Shown: in pieces, positions 22,030-32,927 of the stretch
Numbering within the stretch: the first letter of the stretch is position 1
Layout of the letters: every line of letters begins with the position of its first letter
From: Locusta migratoria
Lineage: Eukaryota; Arthropoda; Insecta; Orthoptera; Acrididae
Assembly: GCA_026315105.1 (NCBI GenBank)
Contig: CM048746.1
Location: forward strand, 144,752,730 to 144,816,729
DNA length: 64,000 nt
Reading direction: 5' to 3'
The notes under the pieces: model-generated
Told to the model about the DNA's origin: nothing
Seen by the model: the letters and a program-made list of their open reading frames with translations, nothing else
The model's database searches: none
Translations under genes and position numbers: made by a program

Positions 22030-22254
22030 AGGAAGATTAGTGTTCAACGTCCTGTCGACAGCATGGTCATTAGAGGCGAAGCTTATGCTCGGGTTGTTTG
22101 GGTGAGAATGGGGAAAGAAATTGGTCGTACCATTTGGAAGTGATTTAGGAAATCACGCAAATAAATCTAAATCTGGACGGCCAGTGGTGGATTTGAACCA
22201 CCGTCCTCCCGATTGCGAGTCCATTGTGTTACCACTGCGTCACCTCGCTCGGGT
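22030..22254 (-). mobile_element. SINE family C
   Basis: Reverse-oriented tRNA-derived SINE. Minus strand: CGAGCGAGGTGACGCAGTGG (A-box region), GACTCGCAATCGGGAGGACG, B box GGTGGTTCAAATCC, body 'GATTTAGATTTATTTGCGTG', and the far end 'GTCGACAGGACGTTGAACAC'. A different tail from families A and B; its mutated state suggests an older family. Confidence 0.75.
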
Positions 22255-22278
22255 ATGTGAAACTTTTTGCAGATCAAA

Positions 22279-22431
22279 TCAAATGTTTGTAAAGTCTATG
22301 GGACTCAACTACGGGGTCATCGGTCCCTAAACTTACAAACTACTTATGAACTAACTAAGACTAAGGACGGCACAAATTGCCGTGCAGACCGTGACTGGAG
22401 CGCCTCAGTCCCCTCGGCCACCGCGGCCGGC
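22279..22431 (-). mobile_element. SINE family A lacking the B box
   Basis: Reverse-oriented copy with normal head and tail but missing about 45 bp that should hold the B box and its flanks ('GACGGCACAAATTGCCGTGC' joins tail to head). TTGCAGATCAAA duplications at 22267-22278 and 22432-22443 bound it exactly. Either the RNA was already deleted or the loss followed insertion. Confidence 0.93.
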
Positions 22432-22539
22432 TTGCAGATCAAAACTGTGTGCCGCAATGAGAATACGAACCTGGTTTCTTTGTCTTTCGCGGCAAGTCAT
22501 CTACTGATTTTGACCCCTCTTTATAGTATCATTTCATCG

Positions 22540-22830
22540 CAAACTGCGCTGCAGAGTGAAAATAACCTTCTGGAAACAACCTATAGGTTGTGGCTGAGCA
22601 ATGTCTCCACCATCTCGTTTCTTACTGGTGTGCTAATACTGCAAAGTTTACAGGAGATTGTGTGAAGTTTGGAGTGTTCGAGGAAAGGTACTGGAGGAAG
22701 TAAAGGTATGAGGGAGGGTTTTGGACGTGCCGGGATAGCTCAAGTGCTAGCTTGTCCGCGACAGACAAAAGTCCAGGTTCTAATTTCGTTTTCGGCTCAC
22801 AGTTTGAAGCTGCCAGGTAGTTTCAAATTG
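22540..22830 (+). repeat. Family D tRNA-bearing repeat unit
   Basis: Diverged unit of the ~302 bp repeat seen better at 36233-36738: 'CTGCAGAGTGAAAATAACCT', 'GTTGTGGCTGAGCAATGTCT', a tRNA-like core GTGCCGGGATAGCTCAAGTG ... and 'GCTGCCAGGTAGTTTCAAA'. The B box is badly mutated. Confidence 0.75.
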
Positions 22831-23154
22831 CTGTTATTTTGTTGTTGGTTATTCGATTCTTTGGATTAAAGTGCTATGGAGTACTGATTGAATTTGGTGA
22901 GGTGCCCATTTCTGAGGTGGATTTTAACTATTTTTATGTCACGAGGGACTCAAATTTCTCATGTTCCTTACAAGGTGGACCACATAGGTATCTGATTTTA
23001 GAATCTTTTGATATTTATGCTACGTGAAGTTCAGAACTCAAATAACAATCAAAGAAGGCCATTCGACGCAACCGTGAAAAATTCTCGAGAAAATCGACTT
23101 GGAAGATTTTCAAGTAGGTGTTAGTACCAATCATTAATTGAGTTTGCAGCATTT

Positions 23155-23225
23155 GTCGGTGTAGCGCAGGTGGTAACGCTCTGGCATAAGAATTGTAGGA
23201 TCGGTGGTTCGAATTCTGTCATGCT
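23155..23225 (+). pseudogene. tRNA-like block (family E), left
   Basis: 'GTCGGTGTAGCGCAGGTGGT' A-box region and GGTGGTTCGAATTC B box, with no matching acceptor stem. Probably a SINE head rather than a tRNA gene, because the same block with the same flanks occurs inverted at 23638-23705. Confidence 0.6.
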
Positions 23226-23637
23226 ATTTTTTTCAGTTGTGTTCGAATACTTACACAATTTCAATATCCAATGGTATTTTTTACTAAAGATCCACGTATT
23301 AATGTTTATTTGTAATTTTCTATACTTCACAGAAGACTGTTAATAACGAGGATTTCAATCAAAAGACATAAAGTACATTTTTACATTATTGGCTTCATTA
23401 TTAAACGGCAGTCTTTGATTGTTCAGTTTGTGATGAGCGGCGGCACTGTTTTTGGAAAGTCATCTCCATAGCTACTAATGGCTTTCCAAACAGCTGATCT
23501 ACTCAACCATTGTTGTACGTGACGACAACGTTTTCAGCTCGTCTACATACGCAAAAAGAGAAACTAACACAACATGTGGAATTAGAGATCTCAAAATGTT
23601 TTATAAAACTGAATTCGAAAACGAAAGACATAAGTAG

Positions 23638-23705
23638 TATTCGAACCACTGACTCTAAGGCTGTTATGCCAGAACGCTACCACCTGAGCTACACCGATAT
23701 ATGCT
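23638..23705 (-). pseudogene. tRNA-like block (family E), right
   Basis: Minus strand: 'ATCGGTGTAGCTCAGGTGGT', CTGGCATAACAGCC anticodon-arm region and AGTGGTTCGAATAC B box. Better preserved than the left copy; acceptor stem pairing is still poor. Confidence 0.6.
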
Positions 23706-23766
23706 GTAAGTGCTTTAATTATTGGTGCTTATCTGTACATTGCAAAACTTCAAAGCCGATTTTCGC

Positions 23767-23967
23767 TGCGCGGGAGTAGCGGAGCTGTCTGGAGTGCCAC
23801 GTTGCCGACCTCGAGGCCTACTGCGTCGGAGGTTCGAATCCTCTCCTCCGGCATGGATGTGTGTGTTGTCTTTAGGTTAGTTTAACTTAGTGTATGTAGT
23901 TTGTATGTCTAGGGACTGATGACCAACGTAGTTTGGTCCCATAGAATTACCAACATTTGAACATTTA
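23767..23967 (+). mobile_element. SINE family B inside inverted repeat arm
   Basis: Head GCGGGAGTAGCGGAGCTGTC, B box GGAGGTTCGAATCC, body 'ATGGATGTGTGTGTTGTC', tail 'CAACATTTGAACATTTAG'. The flanks GCCGATTTTC / GTCGATTTCC fit an imperfect target duplication. It interrupts the right arm of the 23-24 kb inverted repeat and therefore post-dates it. Confidence 0.88.
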
Positions 23968-24047
23968 GTCGATTTCCTCCAGAATTTTCGTGAGTTGCGT
24001 CGAATGGCTTTGGCTGATTGTTATTTATGTTCTGAACTTCACGTACC

Positions 24048-25455
24048 AAAAATAAAAAGAAGTTCATAATCCTCTACCCATTTGGTCTCCTTGTTAGTAC
24101 AGGAATACTGACTGATGGATAGAATCTTAAAGACTTTGTTCTTCTTTAGTGTACTCTGTGCATATAGATCCAGGGGAACGTCTAGTGCCTGAACGATCCT
24201 ACCATTTCTCCACCACATATATTTAATTAATCTGATATGATTTTTTTATTTATTTTTTTAACCAAGAGCACTCGCAACATTTCCTAATGTGGCATGGGAC
24301 CACTCTTAATCATAATATGTTTCATTTGACACATGAGTGAGTTGATGATCTTTGTTCCAGTTATTGATGTACGAGGTCCGAAAATGGAGGTGGCTGCGTC
24401 CGCCAATCTGGTTAAGGTAGATAAATGAACACGTGATATCACAGCTGGCGGCGTTTTTGTTAATCTTACGGTATCCAACTACGTCATGACAAGTTGAACA
24501 TTTTGTGTCATAGTCGAAAGTACCTAGACCAAATGAGGTGGCCTTATCCTGTAACATAAGGATTTCGTTTCAGCTATGCTGCAGGAATTTTACTTGGAAG
24601 ACCTTGTACATCCTCCATGATGTAGTGACCACAGTCTCATATGTGATTTCCGGATTTTGGGAGCAGTGAAGGAAACTGTGGTGTCGCACAAGTCTGAAGT
24701 GCGCGCCACGTACTTTCGCCGCGCGCCTCCATGCAAGCACGGCGCGGCGTTCTTAAGACGTCAGCCGCGAGCGCCCTCTGCTGCAACCCCGCTCGCGGTC
24801 ACCACTGAATCGTATCGGACACTTGGCAATAGGACAGGCACTAGAAAAGACTCTCATCAGTAGGCAGGCTTATACCTAGTTTTCAAGATAAACTACGTAT
24901 CTGTATGTTAGGAAAACATCCCACTAGACTGCAGCCATGAAAGTTAAGTATTATAATATATCTACAAAATTGTATCATTCAATAATCTAGCTTAGTGTTT
25001 CTAGTTTCTGCTGTCCCCCTGGCTGGTCATCTCAGACTCCCTATCGGCACATGCTTGCATCCTATTTCCCTGTGTCGGTCTCTTTCCACTCGGCCACCGA
25101 CACCGAGGACAATCAGCGGCGACGAGACACGAAAGAAATATTCGAGGATGTCGATTATTTTCGACTGAAGGGGACCACGTCTGACAACGGTAATGGTTCC
25201 GAAGGCAACAGCAAATATCTCTTGATGCAAACAATGACCATGCTTGTAATGCTTGAATTAACCGTTACAGTGATGCGTTTTGAAATAAGCAGATTATTTA
25301 ACAGTTTTCATCATTAAAATATTTTGACCCCCTTGTAGAAAATTTAAGTTTTATAGTGCGATTAAAATTCATTGTGAAATGAAATCAATGGTAAAATTTC
25401 TAATATCATTCTAAATGAAAATAAAGCTTACAGCTACTGTCAGCGACCGTTACAA
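24048..25455. other. No gene; CpG-rich patch at 24.68-24.81 kb
   Basis: Mostly AT-rich and unrecognised. Bases 24680-24810 are markedly CpG-rich (for example GCGCGCCTCC, CACGGCGCGGCG), preceded by TGTGGTGTCGC. This could be part of an LTR or a promoter, but no primer-binding site, matching LTR or coding sequence supports either reading. Confidence 0.35.
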
Positions 25456-25503
25456 CGTCAATGGATAAACAAGAAGCCCTCGGTCGCAAATTATACATTA
25501 TTT

Positions 25504-25541
25504 GACCAGGTTTCGGCAATGATTAAGATTGCCTTCATCAG
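25504..25541 (-). other. Hammerhead-like motif, minus copy
   Basis: Minus strand reads CTGATGA, one A, GGCAAT, loop, ATTGCC, GAAAC, CTGGTC. Stem II is a perfect 6 bp helix. Compared with the hammerhead core (CUGANGA, stem II, GAAA, short stem III, NUH) the only departure is the extra A before stem II. Confidence 0.45.
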
Positions 25542-25691
25542 AAAATATAAAACAAAACAAGTCACTTAATAAAATATACTATTCAGCTGTATAGCTTACG
25601 TCACAAAGTTTAAAAAGTAATTTTTTGGAAAAAGGTAGCCACTATGGGCTGCACGCCTGCACGGAGGCATCAGACTACCGTTTTATATTTT

Positions 25692-25729
25692 CTGATGAAG
25701 GCAATCATAGTCATTGCCGAAACCTGGTC
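25692..25729 (+). other. Hammerhead-like motif, plus copy
   Basis: CTGATGA at 25692-25698, extra A at 25699, stem II G700-T705 with A713-C718 (6 bp; positions within 25.7 kb), GAAA at 25719-25722, then CCTGGTC. Upstream TTTT can pair with downstream AAA as a weak stem I. This is the clearest copy. Function is inferred from shape only. Confidence 0.45.
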
Positions 25730-26093
25730 AAATAATTTTTAATTTGCGACCCAGGGCTGCTTGTTTATCCATTTACAGAAAACTTTGAATTGAATGAACT
25801 GCCTAATGTGTAAAGCTTATGGATCGAGAGTAAACGGAAGAACGATGGAAACCATGAGAATCTATATCAGCTATGAAAAGGATATTAACTTCAAGAAGAG
25901 GAAGATTTTAACGAATACGAAGTTGCAAGAAAGTACCAGCAGCTGTGGTAAGATACTTTTATTCAATTAAGCGACAACTTTCGGTGTTATTGATTTGATT
26001 TTCTCAGCGAAGCCAAAGCAGTCTTGGTCCAACCCGCCACTGCCCGCACCGAAACTAAGTTTATTGTACGGTATCGCTCCCTGTATATCTAGT

Positions 26094-27055
26094 AAAACCA
26101 ACCAATGCCCTTGAACAGTGCAAGGAGTCGCTTTACCAGTTTTTTATTAGACACAATTTCTTCGGGTCTGGTTGTCCCAAATGTTCTGTGCCTTTTACTC
26201 TCCAATGCAATGCATTCGAAGATTAGATGTGATGCAGTTTCATCACCGATCACAGATCCTACATTTAGGGTCCTCTTCTGTTATTCTCATTGTATGTAGG
26301 TGTTTTTTTGGAAATTCCCATGGCCATGAGTCTAATCTCTCTCCCGTTCAGACCGAGGATTGCAGAGCTTCTTTTAAAACATGGTTTTGGCATCATTACC
26401 GTGCCATGTTTTTGTTGGTAGACTTTGGTCCAATATCCTATGTGCTGTCGTCTGAGCCAGTAACGTACCTCTAATTTGATAATGGCCTTGGTGATTGTCA
26501 GGACAGGTTCCGGTCCAATAAATGGAGTCTCTGCCCCCATCCTGGCTAATCTGTCGACATGTTAGTTGCCACTGATCTCCTAGTGGCCAGGGACCCACAA
26601 TAGGTTTACTCTATTGCTTTCCCCTAGCTCCACCAGAACCCTATGACATTCTGCAACAATTTTAGACCTTGTTGCAGGAGCTGCCAGTGATCTCAGGGCT
26701 GCCTGGCTGTCTGAAATTTCTGGAAAAAAAAGATATAGATGCTACGATCTATGTAGCACCTACGCAAATTCTCCTCCACACACGCCCTGATGGCAGTGAT
26801 TTCGGCCTGGAATACTGAGGCCAGTTTCCCTAGAGAGAAGACGCCCTCCAGTCTTGGCTGCACCCCGTATACCCCACCCCCGCCACAAACGTCAGTGAAC
26901 CAGACAATATCCCCCGTACAGTGTCGAACTATTTTCTCCCACTGCTCCCTACTTCCAATTGTTATATTGAAAGGCTTGTTGAAGCAGTATGGGGTTATAA
27001 TATAGTCGGCTGGCATTTCCCCAACCTTTCCTATATTTACCTCACTCACTATTTT
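26094..27055 (-). mobile_element. LINE fragment: RNase H domain and C-terminal CxxC/H/C
   Basis: Minus-strand 3' part of an RNase H-bearing LINE (I/R1/LOA-type). Frame 27049-26693 has 'GDIVWFTDVCGGGGVYGV' (first RNase H Asp, WFTDGS-like), then 'SLGKLASVFQAEITAIRACV' (Glu). Frames to 26540 give 'VPGHWEISG' and a DRLAR-like end. Frame 26540-26265 is the linker ('PEPVLTITKAIIK ... GYWTKVYQQKH'). Out of frame at 26280-26150 a C-R-I-C-D-R ... H ... C knuckle can be read. Several stops; no RT domain remains. Lies between inverted arms. Confidence 0.78.
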
Positions 27056-27244
27056 AGTGTGTGATTCGGTGCTATACTCGTACCATCTTCAGGACACCGC
27101 TGCGTAATTGTAATAGCATATTGACACCTAGTTCATCAGTTGTCGTGTGATTTCTGACACGCAAGGACACAGAAATTTACGGTTACCGGTGTCAACGGCC
27201 ACCCCTTTTAAATGTGGTATTACTGACAGTTACACAGCGGGGGC

Positions 27245-27280
27245 CTAAAGATGGTGTGATGGTTAACACCGAAACCGGTC
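27245..27280 (+). other. Hammerhead-like motif, stem II perfect, box 1 mutated
   Basis: CTAAAGA (third base A rather than G), T, then GGTGT ... ACACC (5 bp stem), GAAAC, CGGTC. The four bases before box 1 (GGGC) can pair with GCTT after the NUH as a stem I. Followed by AATTGAATAAAA. Confidence 0.4.
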
Positions 27281-27334
27281 GCTTAATTGAATAAAAAAAA
27301 ATCTTAACACAATTGCTGGTACTTTCTTCCATCT

Positions 27335-28295
27335 TCACACTTATCAGCTGTAGTTCCAGTCCATTAATTATGGAAAGAAATGAAGCTAAGGAATACACTA
27401 CACTGAAAGCAAAATATCGCAAGATTACAGCTAAGTAAACAGACATTCCTTTACTAGTATGAAATAACAATTTCACTCTGAGGCGGAAATTCATTAGAAT
27501 GTATACTGGACCGCAGAATTTATGGTAGTCAATAATGGACAAGGGGGTAACAAGAAGTATAGAGAATCAAAGAATGTGTCTTGTCGTGCTATAAAATGAA
27601 ACTGAAAATTAGGTAGATTGTTAATGGAAAGCAATGAAAACGGGACCATATCGAAGACAAGGAGAAGAGTTGACAGATACATGTGACATGGACTGATTTA
27701 TCGTAGAATTAATTCCATAGTATTAGAGCGAATTGCAAATGAGGAAACCTTTAGGGGATACAATTGATTGCAATACATCCATCAAATAATTGGGGATGCT
27801 GGATACGAGTGAGTGGCAGTTAGAGGGGTGGGACGCAAGGAGCAGTCTACCTCGACCTCTAACGCTACCTTTAACTGGCACACTGAATCGATAGTCGCTT
27901 TTATTAGCACTAGAGTGACGTATTTATAGCCCAGGCTGCGGCTAACTTGCCGAGGCTGCCACAAAAAGGATGATTGATTAATGGCAGATGATTGATAACT
28001 AAAACAAAGGCTTGGCTAGGGCACTGTTTACACCTGCATAGAGTTAGCAGCATGTTGCCACATCGTTTATTATTCAATGTACACCAGACTCCTCCCCCTA
28101 CCCCATAGCCAGCACCATACATAGTGGGGTGCGTGCTGCGACAACGAGAATTTTTCATTACCTGCTAAATAAAACTTTGATCCTTATTTTGAATTGTGCA
28201 TAAGGATGTACAATAATCACTACTGACTGTAAATTACAGCTGCGAGGAATGGCAGCAAGATGTGTGAGTCCTTATGTCACGGTTTTCGCGGCCAT
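27335..28295. other. Gene-free stretch
   Basis: No recognisable transposon or gene. Frame 27542-27192 (minus, 116 codons) overlaps the inverted arm and has no motif. Confidence 0.4.
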
Positions 28296-28299
28296 TCCC

Positions 28300-28440
28300 A
28301 TTGGATATTTGAGTCCTCTCTCGGGCATGGGTATGTATGTGTGTATGTGTTGCCGTTAGCATAAGTTAGTTAAAGTAGTTTGTAACTATAGGGACGGATG
28401 ATCTCAGCAATTTGGTCCCTTAGGTGGACGAACGTTTCTA
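28300..28440 (+). mobile_element. SINE family B-like 3' fragment
   Basis: 'GAGTCCTCTCTCGGGCATGG' (B-box arm start), 'GTATGTATGTGTGTATGTGT', 'GGGACGGATGATCTCAGCAA' and 'TTTGGTCCCTTAG'. The head is unrecognisable. Confidence 0.65.
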
Positions 28441-28652
28441 CATTTGTAAATTCGTACGGGTCTTTGGAACACTTATAACTTGAAATGCGACTTGCATTAC
28501 TTAACCGTTCTAGAGGAACTGCACAATTGTGGCCGCATTTGTGTCAGACACTGTCGCAGCAACCAGAACCAGCAATATTAAACGATATAATGAATAGGCA
28601 GTAAATATAATGTTATTAAGGGGTTATGTATATTTGCCCATGTGTGTTTAAA

Positions 28653-30078
28653 AGTTGTTGTTGTTATGGTCTTCAGTCCGGAGACTGGTTTGATGCAGCT
28701 CTCCACCCTACTCTATCCTGAGCATGCCTTTTCATCTCCTCATAAGAACGGCAACCCACATCCACTTGAATCTGCTTACTACACGCATCTCTTGGTCTCC
28801 CTCTGCGATTTTTACTCCACACACTTCCCTCTAATGCTAAATTTACGATTCCCCGATGTCTAAGAATATGTCCTACCAAGCGATCCCTTCTTTTAGTCAG
28901 GGTATGCCAAAAATTCCTTTTCTCACCAATTCTGTTCAGTAGCTCTTCGTTAGTTATGCTATCTACTCACCTTATCTTCAGCATTCTTCTGTAGCACCAC
29001 ATTTCAAAAGCCTCTATTCTCTTCCTATCCGCACTGCTTATCGTCCATGTTTCACTCCCGTACAAGGCAACACTCCACATAAATGCCTTCAGAAAAGATT
29101 TCCTTACACTTAAATTAATATTCGATGTTAGCAAATTCCTCTTTTTCAAAAATGCTTTTCTTCCCATTGCCATACTGTATTTTATATCCTCTGTACTGCG
29201 ACCATCGCATGTTATTTTACTACCAAAGTAACAAAACTCATCTACAACCTTCATTGTTTTGTTACCTAATCTAATTCCTTCAGCATCGCCTGACTTTCTA
29301 AGACCGCATTCCATTATTTTTGTTTTGCTTTTGTTAATGTTCATTTTATACGCTCTCTTCAACACACTGTCCATTCCATTCAACTGCTCTTCCAGGTCCT
29401 TTGCTGTCTCTGACAGAATTACAATGTCATCAGCAAAACGCAATGTTTTTATTTCTTCCCCCTGAACTTTAATCCCTATTCCAAATTTCTCCTCGCTTTC
29501 GTTCACCGCCTGCTCGATGTACAAATTGAATAAGGATTAAAAAATCGGAGAAAGGCTACAACCCTGTGTTACTCCCTTCCCAACTGATGCTTCCCTTTCA
29601 TGCCCTTCGAGTCTAATAACTGCAGTCTGGCTTTTGTACAAGTTGTAAATAACTCTCCTTTCCCTGTAAATTTACCCCTGCTGACTACAGAATTTGAAAG
29701 AGTGTATTCCACCCAACATTGTCAAATGCTTTCTCCAAATCTACAAAAGCTAAAAATGTAGGTTTGCCTTTCCTTAGTCTATCTTCTAACATAACACGTA
29801 AAGTGAGTATTGCCTCCCGGGTTCCTAAGTTCCTCCTGAATCCAAACTGATCTTCCCCGAGTTCAGCTTCTACCAGCTTTTCCATTCTCCTGTAGGTAAT
29901 TCGTGTTAAAATTTTGCAACCATGACTTATCAAACTGATGGGTCTGTAATTTTCACACCTGTCTGCGCCTGATTTCTTTGCAATGGGAATTATTACATTT
30001 TTCTTAATGTCTGAGGGCATTTCGCCTGTCTCATACATCCTACACAGCAGTTCAAATAGTCTTGTCATGGCTGGCATA
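28653..30078 (-). mobile_element. RTE-like LINE, third copy
   Basis: Minus-strand copy of the family at 15445-17777. Frame 30113-29685 has 'NVIIPIAKKSGADRCENYRP', 'GFRRNLGTREAILTLR' and 'FLAFVDLEKAFDNVGW'. Frame 29524-28967 has 'LRFADDIVILSETAKDLEE' (ADD intact), 'NINKSKTKIMEC', 'FGSKITCDGRS', 'AFLKKRNLLTSNI', 'MWSVALYGSETWT'. The 3' end has AACAACAACTT at 28653-28665. This is the best preserved copy, but it needs frame changes near 29530 and 28960 and has lost its endonuclease. No clear target duplication found. Confidence 0.88.
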
Positions 30079-30079
30079 C

Positions 30080-32580
30080 ATGAACAGTATGATTTTGATT
30101 CTGTCTGATACATCTTTATATATAGAAATGAATACCCATTTCACTTTGTTACTCTACAACTTGAGCGTGTATGGAATATTTAAGAGCTGCAGCAAATTGT
30201 TTGGACGTAGCCGCGGTGGATGGTAGGGCAGCGGTGGAGCGGCCAAGGCTCCACAATTCCGTAAGCGGCCGACAGCGAACAGCGGGCAAATTGAACAGCG
30301 TTACGGCGTCCATTAGGGTGGTAAACTTCCGCGCGAACCTTAAATGTGCGTATGACTCTTTTGATTAGCGTGTGTATTGTAACGATACTGCGGACCCCCT
30401 CATTTCAATGTTACCGTACGATACCGTCTGCCTGGTCCTCTCATCTCAATGTCATCCTACGATACCGCCTGCGTCGGCTCCGGAATCGTGTTGTTAAATA
30501 GTGATAAAAGTTGCGTGTGAAGTTAAAAACATAATAGCCAGCCTAGGAATGAGTGTAGGACAGTGTCTGGGTGATACTGTGATTAAAATAAGTGATAGAT
30601 TTCATTAATTAAGAGTTTCATATATTTTCTTTCGAGACAGTTTTATAAACAATAGTTGCGTCATTGTATGTTATTTCAAGACTTAAAGAGACGAATTGTA
30701 AAATCTTTTGTAAAAAACAAAAAGAAATGGAAAATTAATAGCATTGTATATATGTTAGGCTCATAAACAAGTTGTGTTAACCAGCTAATTATGTTATTTC
30801 GACTATTACATTAATTATCAATATTGTTATTCTTTGTATATATTGACTGAAAAGAGAATTTGAGTATATTTTGTGAATCGCCAGAATATTTGATAGTTCA
30901 GTATAAGTTAGGAACATGTAGGATGTACTCATTAACAAATTAATTAACATTTAACATCGCACTTTGTTGTCAACAGAAAGATCGGAAATTTCATCTTAAA
31001 AATACATGCAAAATCTAAAATTATTGTATGTATAATTTTCATTTAATATTGTGATTATTTTTGTGTACATGAAATGTTTTTCTGTTATGTTTGTTAATTG
31101 TAAATCAGTATAGTCTATTTTTATGAACAATGCTTAATATAAAGTCATTATTGCCGATGTTATATATTTGCCTCACCGCCTTGCGTGGGGGAGTTCGAGT
31201 TCTGTCTTTAGTCGAGTACTTTGGAATCTGTCAGTCTGTGTTGTTTTGGTGATTTGTGTACGTTATTGTTATGTTTTGGTGGAGGAGAAGTTTAGTTCAA
31301 ATTAAAGAAGAAGTGAAAAATTGTAAATATCGACTATTTATTTCTACCATGACGCCCCAGGAGAACAATGTTGCAGTGAGCAGAACCCCCATACATCTCA
31401 ATGTGGAAAAGATGAGTATTCTGTTTGAAAGTGGTAGAATGAAACTGTAATTACTTAAATAGTATACAAATATTTCAGTATTCATTCGAGTTGAGTCGCG
31501 AAAACTATGTCTCATGTAAATATATAACTACAAAACAGCATCAAACTCTTTGAATACACAGAAACTATCGGTTGTGTGTAAATGTATTACACATACGGTG
31601 TAGAAATCGGTCAACAGCTTTTCTTCTTCCTAACTGAACCGAATTATATTAGTTTTTTAACGTTCTAAGTGCAGCATATGAACAGAATTTATCGCCAGAC
31701 ACGGTTTTTTTCACTTTCTCAGTATATTCTACGAGGTGAAACTTTTGTACAAACATTAATTTCGGAAAAGTTTCAGAAACATTTAAGTCTTTGATTGAGT
31801 GTCTGCTGTATTCTACAATATTTAGATTTTTTTTACCATCAAAAAGTGAAACACAGCAGCCTCAAACAGCTAATGTTAAAAATATGCTGTGAAAATGAAA
31901 TAGCCTATCAGAAACATGACTATAAAATAACTCCTTACCTTGTGAATACAGCAACCAGCCACTGCCAAATTCTTTTAAGAACACGAAGTATGCCATAATT
32001 TTTTCTTAATTAAGTGCACGTAACATTAGCATTAGGGTATCTACCTCATATATTAGCATTTTTAATGCTGTAAGCTAAATACTTTACAGTAGCGTGAACT
32101 GCTCAAAAGTCATCATCTGTCATCGTAGAATTCAAGTTCACAACGTTCATCCAGTCTGGCTATATATCATTCATACATGGAATTATACACATCTCTGCAA
32201 ACCCCTTTCAGTTGTTATATCTATAAGTAAAGCAGAAGACCTTGAAATTATGTGTTACACGATTGTAATATTAATTTCATAAACAAAAATTTGAACTGCA
32301 TTGAGGTAAGCGATCTCATACCCCAATTATCATTTTACACATCATAAAATGAAACTTTTTCAACTGCCTGTCCACCAGTACCGCCTAAAGTACCTTGTTT
32401 CTAAGAACTACAAGTATTGTTATGTATTTCATTCAAAATACGATATTGTCTTGACTGACAGCCTGTTAAGCAAGAATAACTATCTCTGAACACAAGTAGA
32501 TGGGCTACTTGTATTTCTGAGAAATATAAATGGGATGAAAGTATTCATTCCTTTAATTCCTTTCTTAAATAAATTTGTGC
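30080..32580. other. Gene-free stretch; CpG-rich at 30.2-30.5 kb
   Basis: 30190-30480 is CpG-rich with degenerate direct repeats ('CGATACTGCGG', 'CGATACCGTCTG', 'CGATACCGCCTG' at 30384-30470). The rest is AT-rich. No frame has recognised motifs. A promoter or 5' UTR origin is possible but unsupported. Confidence 0.4.
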
Positions 32581-32592
32581 AATTAAACGCTG

Positions 32593-32790
32593 CCGGCCGC
32601 GGTGGCCGAGGGGATTGAGGCGCTCCAGTCACGGTCCGCACGGCCATTACGGTCGGGGGTTCGAATCCCCCCTCGGGCATGGATATTTGTGCCGTCCTTA
32701 GTTGTAAGTAGTTCATAAGTAGTTTGTAAGTTTAGGGACTGATGACCCCGTAGTTAAGTCCCATAGACTCTACAAACATTTGAACATTTG
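32593..32790 (+). mobile_element. SINE family A with 12 bp target duplication
   Basis: Near-consensus plus-strand copy bounded by AATTAAACGCTG at 32581-32592 and 32791-32802. Confidence 0.95.
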
Positions 32791-32927
32791 AATTAAACGC
32801 TGAGCAACTCTTCACCATCGTGCTTTATGTACACTGCAATAGTCAAACAGTACATACGTGACTATATATTGGGTATATACACCGCAATAGTTATATAATA
32901 CGCTCCTATTTATCTGACGCTTACCAC

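Larger units (their letters stand above)
23019..24047. repeat. 1 kb inverted repeat with a tRNA-like unit in each arm
   Basis: The left arm (23019 to about 23232) and right arm (about 23638 to 24047, enlarged by a SINE) are inverted copies: TACGTGAAGTTCAGAAC at 23020-23036 pairs with GTTCTGAACTTCACGTA at 24029-24045, and CATTCGACGCAAC at 23061 with GTTGCGTCGAATG at 23995. Each arm carries the tRNA-like block described below. The spacer (about 23345-23510) is unrelated unique sequence. Confidence 0.82.
25460..25773. repeat. Foldback repeat, ~94 bp arms, tail-out motif pair
   Basis: Arms 25460-25553 and 25679-25773 are inverted copies (ATGGATAAACAAG outermost; TTTGACCAGGTTTCGGCAAT inside) with a 125 bp spacer. 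Each arm holds one copy of the hammerhead-like motif, pointing outward. No coding capacity. Confidence 0.9.
25926..27331. repeat. Inverted arms flanking a LINE fragment
   Basis: Left arm 25926-25990 (AGAAAGTACCAGCAGCTGTG ... TTCAATTAAGCGACAACTTT) and right arm 27263-27331 (GGTCGCTTAATTGAATAAAA ... GCTGGTACTTTCTT) are inverted copies about 65 bp long. The interior is an RNase H-bearing LINE fragment plus 200 bp of other sequence. Hammerhead-like motifs lie at 27245-27280 (plus) and 27067-27101 (minus). Confidence 0.75.

Noticed and set aside
23155..23705. Functional nuclear tRNA genes
   Set aside because: A and B boxes are present but acceptor stems do not pair, and the blocks belong to a repeated inverted unit.
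24680..24810. CpG-rich patch as promoter or solo LTR
   Set aside because: No matching second copy, target duplication, TATA/Inr context or downstream exon in the window.
30190..30480. CpG island / host promoter
   Set aside because: No coding exon follows; short GATAC(T/C)G-type direct repeats suggest a repeat rather than a promoter.
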